Shown here: positions 46,940 through 53,389 of the stretch, in pieces | Position numbering within the stretch: position 1 is the first letter of the stretch | Layout of the letters: every line of letters starts with the position of its first letter | Assembly: GCF_900142015.1 (NCBI RefSeq) | Contig: NZ_FQZN01000001.1 | Span: forward strand, 248,001-312,000 | DNA: 64,000 nt | Direction: 5' to 3' | Origin: Bacteroides stercorirosoris | Lineage (GTDB): Bacteria > Bacteroidota > Bacteroidia > Bacteroidales > Bacteroidaceae | Made by a program: the position numbers and the translations under genes | The notes under the pieces: model-generated | Told to the model about the DNA's origin: nothing | Seen by the model: only the letters and a program-made list of their open reading frames with translations | Databases searched by the model: none

Positions 46940-47752
46940 ATGAGAACAGTCTTCTGCAATGATTGTCATTTGTCGGATGATATTCCAAAGTTAGTTGCTG
47001 ATGAATTGTTAGGTATTCAGCAATTAGATATGTTAAAGGCTCGTTATAAGCAAATGAGAAAGTGCTATGACTTCTCGTATGCAGAATGGCAAAAAGAGTT
47101 TTCCGATGATTTGAAGCCTTTTAATGGATATACAGATACTACATCTGTTTGTATTCCCATTTTGAATCCATTGTTTAGAAAAGATTTTGCGGATAAAGGT
47201 GCAATAGGTTTAGATTTGCCGACTTGGTTTAATGTTCAAGTCGATAATGTCCGAATTATGCTTATTGCGCAAGACCCGTTACGTGATGCGAAATGGTATG
47301 AAGAATGCCATGATGCGATAGTGTCAAGTCCATTTGGGATGCATGATGCAACCCATAGAAAAAGTGGAAGTGGTGGCAAAATGGCTGACTTGTTGATTAA
47401 TGGTTTGATTAAGAAAGGGTTTGCAATATATCTGACTGATGCGAATAAGTATTTTGTACATGATAGAGAAATGTCTAAAACCTATTCAGAAAGTAAGTTA
47501 AAGGTATATACTGATATATTGCAAAAAGAATTAGACTTGGTGAGACCAAATCTTTGTGTTTGTTTAGGCAAGAAAGCGAAAGAGGTTTTAGATAAATGTG
47601 TGGTAAATGCCAAATCAATAGTGTTGCCACATTTGTCGGGAACTGCACGAGGAGCGATAGTCAAAAGGTTTCCAATATTAGAAGACATTAAAGCAACAGC
47701 CGAAAATGTTGCAAATGTATATGTAGATGAAATTGTTGAATCATTAAAATAG
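46940..47752 (+). CDS. Uracil-DNA-glycosylase-superfamily-like protein, transposon cargo
   Basis: 270-residue cytoplasmic protein; ATG 46940 is chosen because the TTG at 46934 lies against the leader stem. A CNDCH motif sits at the N-terminus. The second half matches the UDG fold: IMLIAQDPLRDAKWYEE (motif 1, family GQDPYH/GEDPG), VYLTD-like IYLTDANKYF, LDLVRPNLCVCLGKKAKEVL, then LPHLSGTARGAI at the position of motif 2 (family HPSG). HLSG replaces HPSG and QDPLR replaces QDPYH, so catalysis or base specificity may differ. First of three co-directed cargo genes. Possible roles are repair, or recognition of uracil or modified bases in phage DNA; the latter is inference. Confidence 0.75.
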   Translation: MRTVFCNDCHLSDDIPKLVADELLGIQQLDMLKARYKQMRKCYDFSYAEWQKEFSDDLKPFNGYTDTTSVCIPILNPLFRKDFADKGAIGLDLPTWFNVQVDNVRIMLIAQDPLRDAKWYEECHDAIVSSPFGMHDATHRKSGSGGKMADLLINGLIKKGFAIYLTDANKYFVHDREMSKTYSESKLKVYTDILQKELDLVRPNLCVCLGKKAKEVLDKCVVNAKSIVLPHLSGTARGAIVKRFPILEDIKATAENVANVYVDEIVESLK

Positions 47753-47759
47753 TAGAATT

Positions 47760-48032
47760 ATGGGTTGTATAACATTCGTATTGTTAGTATTGAATATCAT
47801 TGCATTAGTTGCAATAGATATTATGTTTTGGGCTGAAAGTGCAGCTTCGGGACTTGCTGGAGTATTTGGTATTATAGCATTCTTTATAGGATATGCTTTG
47901 AGTGTGGAAGTAACGATTGCTCCAAGAGATTTTTGGGTAAATTCTGCATTTGGTATCTTTATAAAGAAACTTGGTGTAGCCAATATGACAGCTTTTGCAG
48001 TGTGGTTTATTGGAAATTTGATAATTGGGTAA
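47760..48032 (+). CDS. Small integral membrane protein, transposon cargo
   Basis: 90 residues, starting 7 bp after the UDG-like gene, so co-translated. Three hydrophobic segments: CITFVLLVLNIIALVAIDIM, GLAGVFGIIAFFIGYALSV and MTAFAVWFIGNLIIG, with a short polar APRDFWVN loop. No family recognised. A membrane partner beside a nucleic-acid enzyme is a layout seen in several abortive-infection systems, but here that is speculation. Confidence 0.65.
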   Translation: MGCITFVLLVLNIIALVAIDIMFWAESAASGLAGVFGIIAFFIGYALSVEVTIAPRDFWVNSAFGIFIKKLGVANMTAFAVWFIGNLIIG

Positions 48033-48052
48033 AAACATTAAAATGAGAAGAT

Positions 48053-48835
48053 ATGAGCAATAATGAAAATTCAGTTTTAGAGTATTTGAAAGCAAACAAT
48101 GAAGTATTGTTTGATAAAATCGTGAATGCTTTGCGTAAAGGAAAGCAAGTTAATTTTACGGATATTAATCAAAGTGATATTATCATTTTGAGTCCACAGA
48201 AAGCATTTGAATATGCAGGAGAAGAAGGCGATAAGTATTTTAAAGTTTGGATGGTAGGGAGTACTATTGCTTGGTGTACTTGGGCTAATTCAATGGTTGA
48301 TAGTGATTTCCGTTGGAATGCTAAGGCGAGAAATGAAAACAAAAGAGATAATAAGGACATTTTGGGTAATGAACCTTATGTTTCTGCTTATTTGAAGTCT
48401 AATTCTGCCATTGAACAATGTTCAGTAGTTTATATGTTCCCGTTTGAAGCCTTTTCCAAAAAGAAGGTAGAAGTTGTGAAGAAGGTGGAAGAAAAAGAAA
48501 GTAAAACAGAAAAGGTCGTTAAAAAGACGACAAGTGAATCAGAAGATAAAAAGATTGAAAAGATTATTGATGAACTTTCAGATTTAACGAAAGATATTTC
48601 AGAAAAATTTGCACCTAGTCCTACAATGCCCGGATTAGGTATGATTACAAGGGCTATGGATAAACAAGAACTTCTTGGAGAACGTGCTGAATTTGATACT
48701 AAATTAATGCGTTTGAAATGTTTGGATGAGCATAATAAGATGATACCGTATTTCGAGAAGAAAGCTCAAGAATGGGATGAAAAGAAAGCTGGAGTGTTTG
48801 AAAAGATAGCGAAAGTGTTAAAAAATAATAAGTAG
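48053..48835 (+). CDS. 260-residue cytoplasmic protein with charged linker, transposon cargo
   Basis: Starts 20 bp after the membrane-protein gene and completes the three-gene unit. Residues 1-130 look globular (VWMVGSTIAWCTWANSMVD, VVYMFPFEAF). Residues about 135-175 are a Lys/Glu-rich linker (KKVEVVKKVEEKESKTEK). The rest is helical and may form coiled coils (ISEKFAPSPTMPGLG, KMIPYFEKKAQEWDEKK). No signal peptide or known catalytic motif. I do not recognise a family. Followed by a strong terminator. Confidence 0.65.
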   Translation: MSNNENSVLEYLKANNEVLFDKIVNALRKGKQVNFTDINQSDIIILSPQKAFEYAGEEGDKYFKVWMVGSTIAWCTWANSMVDSDFRWNAKARNENKRDNKDILGNEPYVSAYLKSNSAIEQCSVVYMFPFEAFSKKKVEVVKKVEEKESKTEKVVKKTTSESEDKKIEKIIDELSDLTKDISEKFAPSPTMPGLGMITRAMDKQELLGERAEFDTKLMRLKCLDEHNKMIPYFEKKAQEWDEKKAGVFEKIAKVLKNNK

Positions 48836-48844
48836 TATAATAAT

Positions 48845-48889
48845 AAAAGCCAACCGCTTTATAATTAAGTGGTTGGCTTTTGTTTTTTT
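48845..48889 (+). terminator. Terminator of the UDG-like cargo operon
   Basis: AAAAGCCAACC (48845-48855)/GGTTGGCTTTT (48871-48881), extended by further pairing in the loop, then TGTTTTTTT. Confidence 0.9.
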
Positions 48890-48924
48890 CGGAAAACATT
48901 CATTGATATAAATGTTTTCCGAAA
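48887..48924. repeat. Perfect 14-bp palindrome between cargo units
   Basis: TTTCGGAAAACATT (48887-48900) and AATGTTTTCCGAAA (48911-48924) pair without mismatch around a 10-base spacer. It directly follows the terminator's T-run and precedes the promoter of the 80-residue gene by 26 bp, so it could be an operator or a second transcription barrier. Confidence 0.65.
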
Positions 48925-48950
48925 GCATTTTAAAATTAGAACTTTTTTTG

Positions 48951-48958
48951 TATTTTTG
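48951..48958 (+). promoter_or_regulatory. -7 promoter box of the 80-residue gene
   Basis: TATTTTTG; start near 48965. The leader contains a short hairpin GTGCTT/AAGCAC between about 48972 and 49003. Confidence 0.5.
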
Positions 48959-49018
48959 TATTTGAAAATCGTGCTTTAATGACCCGCAAAGTTAAAAAGC
49001 ACCTAAAATACGATAAAT

Positions 49019-49261
49019 ATGGATGAAAAGTTTCAAAAATTTAAAAGCTATATTAGTAGTTTTTTTAATAATGGTGATTGTGCAATATCACAGTGTATAT
49101 CAGTTGTCAAGCTTCTTGATGAATGTGTAATAAAAGGCGATTGTGGTCACGGGTATGGACATAAAGAAGTTCGTAGATGTATATTAGAATTATACAATGA
49201 AAAGAAGTTTAATTGTTATACTACCGAAGATGATACATTAGTATTAGTACTTCCTATGTAA
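49019..49261 (+). CDS. 80-residue cysteine-containing orphan, transposon cargo
   Basis: Small soluble protein without signal or membrane segment. It carries five cysteines (NGDCAISQC, LLDECV, KGDCGHGYGH, RRCIL) plus one in FNCYTTEDD, and a His/Gly-rich CGHGYGH patch that could bind metal. It has its own promoter and bidirectional terminator, making it an independent unit. No family recognised. The product is compact and its codon use matches the other cargo genes. Confidence 0.6.
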   Translation: MDEKFQKFKSYISSFFNNGDCAISQCISVVKLLDECVIKGDCGHGYGHKEVRRCILELYNEKKFNCYTTEDDTLVLVLPM

Positions 49262-49296
49262 TTTATTTGAATATGTATTTTGCAAAAGATTTTAAA

Positions 49297-49343
49297 ATAA
49301 AAGCCGCACATAAGTTTGAATTTGGGTGCGGCTTTTATTTTTG
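49297..49343. terminator. Bidirectional terminator at the right end of the transposon
   Basis: ATAAAAGCCGCAC (49297-49309)/GTGCGGCTTTTAT (49326-49338), a perfect 13-bp stem with T-rich tails on both strands. It ends the 80-residue gene and can also stop transcripts from the hybrid regulator gene, replacing the terminator lost by insertion. Confidence 0.88.
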
Positions 49344-49351
49344 TGTGATTG

Positions 49352-49374
49352 GTGTATTAAAGTATATAATTGGG
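49352..49374 (-). repeat. Right terminal inverted repeat of the transposon
   Basis: Reads GTGTATTAAAGTATATAATT then GGG on plus; its complement matches the left repeat at 21 of 23 positions. The 8-bp duplication TATTTTTT follows at 49375-49382. Confidence 0.88.
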
Positions 49375-49382
49375 TATTTTTT
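49375..49382. repeat. Right copy of 8-bp target-site duplication
   Basis: TATTTTTT, identical to 44902-44909 and directly abutting the right inverted repeat. Confidence 0.8.
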
Positions 49383-49399
49383 TTATTCAGTAGCGTTGC

Positions 49400-52300
49400 T
49401 TATTCTCTTTTTGCCAGATACTCTTTGGGAGACACACCATAAAATTCCTTGAAAATACGACTAAAGTATTTCGGATTGTCAATTCCCACCTTAAAAGCAA
49501 CATCCGTCACCGAGTACTCTCCCGAAAGGAGAAGCGCAGCCGCCTGCTTGAGCCGGAAAATACGGATAAATTCAGTGGGAGACTTACCGGTCAGTTGGGT
49601 AATCTTATTATATAGCAACGTACGGCTCATGGCGAGTTCACTGCACATCATCTGAATATTTAATTCCGGATTATCTATATTAGTCTCTATCAGCTTCAGA
49701 AGCTTTTCCATAAATTCATTGTCCGCCTTGTTCGACAATTCCACGGCATTGTTATTTTTCAGTTCTTCCAGACATTGCCTTTGGGCGGCTTGCCGCAATT
49801 CAAAGATATTGGCTATCTTGCTTCGCAATACTTCTTTGTCGAAGGGCTTGGCAATATAGTCGATAGCTCCCAGACGCATACCTTCCAATATGCTTTTCTT
49901 ATCCGTAACTCCCGTAAGCAGCAGGAATGGAATATGAGAAGTCTTTATATTACCTTTCACCTTCTGGCAGAACTCAAACCCCGTCATTCCCGGCATCAAC
50001 ACATCCGAAATAATAAGTTGAGGTGAAAAAGCATCTATGCCGTCCAAAGCTTCAACGGCATTATTGAAGGTCTTTACATGATAGACATCACTCAGCGACA
50101 TCTCAATGTAGCGGGACATTTCGGGATCGTCTTCCACCACCATAACGCGATTTACGTGAGGATCGCTGACAGAGACGTCATGGCCGAGTGGAACATTCTC
50201 ACTATTTTCCGAATGATTCACTGCATTCTCGTACGTCAAAGGAAAGGAAAGGAAGAATTCCGTACCTTCATCCACTTTGCTTCGGAAGGAAATTTTCCCC
50301 TGATGCAGTTTAACAAGCGCTCCTACCAACTTCAATCCAATACCACTGCCTATTTCACCGGAATTTATTGCATTATCCGCTCTGAAGATATGTTTGAAGA
50401 TATGCCTCTGTTCGCGGGCGGAGATTCCGATACCGGTATCCTTGATACGCAAATACCACTTATGCTCGTCTACCGATGCTTCGATACTAATCTTTCCTCC
50501 ATAAGGAGTATATTTGATTGCATTGGATAGAAGATTATCCAATATACGCGTTATCTTCTCCTTGTCGAACCAGATTTCCTGCCGGGTAGAATCTTCCAGT
50601 TTATTTTCTATATGAATATACTTGTTTCCTGCTACTAATTTAAAGGAATCCAGTCGATGACGCAGGAAAACCTCAAGCATTTGTTTGGAAACGACCAATC
50701 GGCTTGCATTCAGTGATACACGCTGAAAGTCCAGTAGTTTCTCCACATAATGCGCCAGCTTGGATGAATTATTCAGGGCCATTTGCAACAACTGAGAGCC
50801 TTGTCCCGAAGGCGGAATCTCATTCTCCAAGTCCTTCAATGGAGCCTGTATCAGGTTGAGCGGTGTCAACAGATCATGAGCCGTGGTGACAAAGAAATCT
50901 ATTTTGACTTCTGTATTCCTCTTCTCCTGCTTCTGTTTGATCATCCTGTAAATATAGAAAAGAAACAGGGAAAACAAAGCCAGATAGACTAGTCGCGCCC
51001 AAATTGTATTCCACCACGGTTCAGCCACTGTTACATAAATTATTCGCTCTTTCTGATCCACTCCATCTATCACCGATTTTACATGGAAGACGTAACTGCC
51101 CGGTGCCACCTTAGAATACGTAGCCACATGGGTCGAAGCCGGAACCGACCACGAAATATCATGCCCTTCCAGATAATAAGAATACTGTGTCTTTTGCGGT
51201 GTCTGATAATTAGGCGTAACAAAATGGAAAGAGAAAAAATTCCTGTTGTAAGGCAGTTCTATCTGGTCTGTCTTATAAATCGGTTCACGCAGCAAATTTG
51301 ATGCATCCGTACAATATACCGGTTCGTTGAACACATCAAACTGATAAACAATCGTCTCATAATCTGTAGGAAGTTTCGTCTTTCTTATCTCATCCGGTTT
51401 GAACAGAATAGCCCCGTCGGTACTTCCCAACAGTATATCTCCGTTACGGCAAACCCAACAAGCCGACTTATTGAACTGATTGGATGGCAAACCATCCTGT
51501 TTGTCGAACACTTCGACGCCCCCCGTAGCAGGAGACAACTTATTCAGACCATTTTCCGTGGCAATCCACAAATGACCTTCCGCATCGGGAGCTATCCCAT
51601 AAATATAGTTAGATGAAAGATGGTCGTCCACTGTGTACTGGCGTATGGAATCGTTTTCCATATCATAATAATACAGTCCATAGTTTCTTGTTCCCACCCA
51701 ATAGGCTCCATCCCTGATCCGATAGATAGTTGTTACTTCTTTGGTGATAGCCGTTGATTTTATCTCACTTGTTTCTTTGTTGAGAATAAAAAGTCCGCTA
51801 TACAATCCCATCACCAGCAACCGGTCCGACTGTCTTTCAAACTGGTTCACCTTACTTATATTATACTTACTTACCAGCCCGGTCTTTATATTCAGTGAAG
51901 TGATATCTCCCATAATTCCTCCAAACCACAGCAGATCACCATCCGGATAAATGGAGTAAATATAATTGGTGGAGATAATAGGATTCCGGTCCTCAACGTG
52001 ATATCTTTTCACATCTCCCCTTTTCCAGTCGATGCAGGCAACACCGAAAGAGTATCCTCCCGCCCATATACGTCCTTGCGAATCTTCGGCAATGGTGAGT
52101 ATCGCGTTTCCTTTTTCACCGGAAATATTCCTGTTAAAGTAATGTGTCCAGGTATGCGTGTGCACTGAGAGCATACTGACACCACTATTCGTTCCAAACC
52201 AGAAATTGCCTGAAGAATCTTCCAGCACCGCATTCACCACATCATTTCCAATGCTTTGCGAATCACCTGTCCGATGCTGGAAATAGTCAAAGTTCAATTT

Positions 52301-53302
52301 GTAAGAGTCTTGAAAAGAGATTCCTCCATGATAAGTTGCCACCCACAGATTGAACTGGTTGTCGACAAAAAGCCCCCGCACATTATTCGTAAAAATGGAG
52401 GTGGAAGAAGCTTCATTGTAGGCATACTGTTTATCTATTGTCAGATTAGCCTTATCTATGACAAAGACACCTTCTAAATCCACTCCTACGGCAATTTTAT
52501 CCGGTGTATAGGAAACAATGGAGCGTATGGGCTTCGTAATTGGCAGAGGCAATCTCTGTAAGTCCTCCATTTCTAAGGAACGGCTATACAGCCCTGCATC
52601 CAGTGTACCGATCAGTATTCTGCGATTTTCCATATCCACATAGGTCGATAATACATTTTTCCCTTCCAGACAGCGGAAGCGTACTTCCATAGGGCCGGTC
52701 TTGGGGAAGATGCTTATATAAAGCCCGTCACGGGTAGAAATATAATATCGGTCATCATTCTTGTTCACCTGATTTACAGACAGCTCTTCGGTTCCGGGGA
52801 GCAAGGAAGCCATTCTATCCTGTAAGTTCAACTTCAAAACGCCTTTGGAAGTTGACAGTAAAACTGTTTCAGGGGAATCGAACATAACATCATTCAGAAT
52901 AATAGAATGATTATTGAAGAAGTCGCGCACAGCATATATCAGTTCAAACTCATCCTTCCGTTCATCATATTGAAAAAGAAGCCCCGCTTCACTAAATACC
53001 CAAAGTGTACTATCCGGTGAACAACGCAGGTAATTTACCCCTATTCGGTTATACCCCTGGTCGGGAAATAGATTCAAAGGATAATGCCTGAAATTTTTTC
53101 CATCAAACCGGTCTACCCCCAGTTTGGTGGAAATCCACATAAAACCATGCTTATCTTGCTGGACAGAGAAACACCTTCTATTACTCAGACCATCATCCTC
53201 TGCTATCCGGTGAAAAAAATCAGAAGAAAAGACAGAGGTAATGCAGGATAGGAGTAGAATAAGTAGAATGAATCGTTGCGTTCTGATTTTGTATGTTCTC
53301 AT
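49400..53302 (-). CDS. Hybrid two-component system regulator (HTCS), likely controller of PUL2
   Basis: 1300-residue inner-membrane sensor-regulator combining a histidine kinase and response regulator in one chain. A signal sequence leads to a periplasmic sensor of about 14 reg_prop blades in two propellers (e.g. DDGLSNRRCFSVQQDKHGFMW, quoted in part) and a Y_Y_Y domain ending near 760. One membrane helix (about 777) precedes HisKA (TTAHDLLTPLNLI, His near 807), HATPase (DKEKITRILDNLLSNAIKYT; GSGIGLKL), a receiver (VMVVEDDPEM, phospho-Asp in ISDVLMPG near 1100) and an AraC HTH at 1200-1300. It is complete. The sensor normally binds oligosaccharide from the adjacent PUL. It is separated from PUL2 by the transposon. 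Confidence 0.95.
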   Translation of the reverse strand: MRTYKIRTQRFILLILLLSCITSVFSSDFFHRIAEDDGLSNRRCFSVQQDKHGFMWISTKLGVDRFDGKNFRHYPLNLFPDQGYNRIGVNYLRCSPDSTLWVFSEAGLLFQYDERKDEFELIYAVRDFFNNHSIILNDVMFDSPETVLLSTSKGVLKLNLQDRMASLLPGTEELSVNQVNKNDDRYYISTRDGLYISIFPKTGPMEVRFRCLEGKNVLSTYVDMENRRILIGTLDAGLYSRSLEMEDLQRLPLPITKPIRSIVSYTPDKIAVGVDLEGVFVIDKANLTIDKQYAYNEASSTSIFTNNVRGLFVDNQFNLWVATYHGGISFQDSYKLNFDYFQHRTGDSQSIGNDVVNAVLEDSSGNFWFGTNSGVSMLSVHTHTWTHYFNRNISGEKGNAILTIAEDSQGRIWAGGYSFGVACIDWKRGDVKRYHVEDRNPIISTNYIYSIYPDGDLLWFGGIMGDITSLNIKTGLVSKYNISKVNQFERQSDRLLVMGLYSGLFILNKETSEIKSTAITKEVTTIYRIRDGAYWVGTRNYGLYYYDMENDSIRQYTVDDHLSSNYIYGIAPDAEGHLWIATENGLNKLSPATGGVEVFDKQDGLPSNQFNKSACWVCRNGDILLGSTDGAILFKPDEIRKTKLPTDYETIVYQFDVFNEPVYCTDASNLLREPIYKTDQIELPYNRNFFSFHFVTPNYQTPQKTQYSYYLEGHDISWSVPASTHVATYSKVAPGSYVFHVKSVIDGVDQKERIIYVTVAEPWWNTIWARLVYLALFSLFLFYIYRMIKQKQEKRNTEVKIDFFVTTAHDLLTPLNLIQAPLKDLENEIPPSGQGSQLLQMALNNSSKLAHYVEKLLDFQRVSLNASRLVVSKQMLEVFLRHRLDSFKLVAGNKYIHIENKLEDSTRQEIWFDKEKITRILDNLLSNAIKYTPYGGKISIEASVDEHKWYLRIKDTGIGISAREQRHIFKHIFRADNAINSGEIGSGIGLKLVGALVKLHQGKISFRSKVDEGTEFFLSFPLTYENAVNHSENSENVPLGHDVSVSDPHVNRVMVVEDDPEMSRYIEMSLSDVYHVKTFNNAVEALDGIDAFSPQLIISDVLMPGMTGFEFCQKVKGNIKTSHIPFLLLTGVTDKKSILEGMRLGAIDYIAKPFDKEVLRSKIANIFELRQAAQRQCLEELKNNNAVELSNKADNEFMEKLLKLIETNIDNPELNIQMMCSELAMSRTLLYNKITQLTGKSPTEFIRIFRLKQAAALLLSGEYSVTDVAFKVGIDNPKYFSRIFKEFYGVSPKEYLAKRE

Positions 53303-53320
53303 ATTTAAAGATTAATGCCG

Positions 53321-53328
53321 CAAATATA
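53321..53328 (-). promoter_or_regulatory. -7 promoter box of HTCS gene
   Basis: CAAATATA on plus reads TATATTTG on minus, 19 bp before the start. It makes the HTCS gene independent of the kinase gene upstream. Confidence 0.65.
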
Positions 53329-53389
53329 CAATACCCTGAGAGCGATATCAAATGTTTCGGCTATTATTTTAAAGAACCCGTCAGAAGTC

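Larger units (their letters stand above)
44910..49374 (+). mobile_element. 4,465-bp IS1595-family transposon with passenger genes
   Basis: Bounded by 23-bp terminal inverted repeats (44910-44932 and 49352-49374; 21 of 23 pairing, CCCAATTATATACTTTAAT perfect) and flanked by the 8-bp duplication TATTTTTT. It encodes an IS1595-type transposase; that family makes 8-bp duplications and is known to include passenger-carrying members. Cargo: a 35-residue peptide unit, a structured RNA with a UDG-like gene, a small membrane protein, a 260-residue protein and an 80-residue orphan. Base composition is clearly AT-richer than the PUL genes on both sides. Terminators lie near both ends. No internal decay is seen, so it may still be active. 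Confidence 0.88.

Noticed and set aside
46731..46988. 85-residue minus-strand frame across the leader RNA
   Set aside because: It reads the palindromic structured RNA in reverse and overlaps the UDG-like start; no promoter on that strand.
49267..49452. 61-residue frame running from the cargo across the right transposon end
   Set aside because: It crosses a terminator, the inverted repeat and the regulator's 3' end; chance frame.
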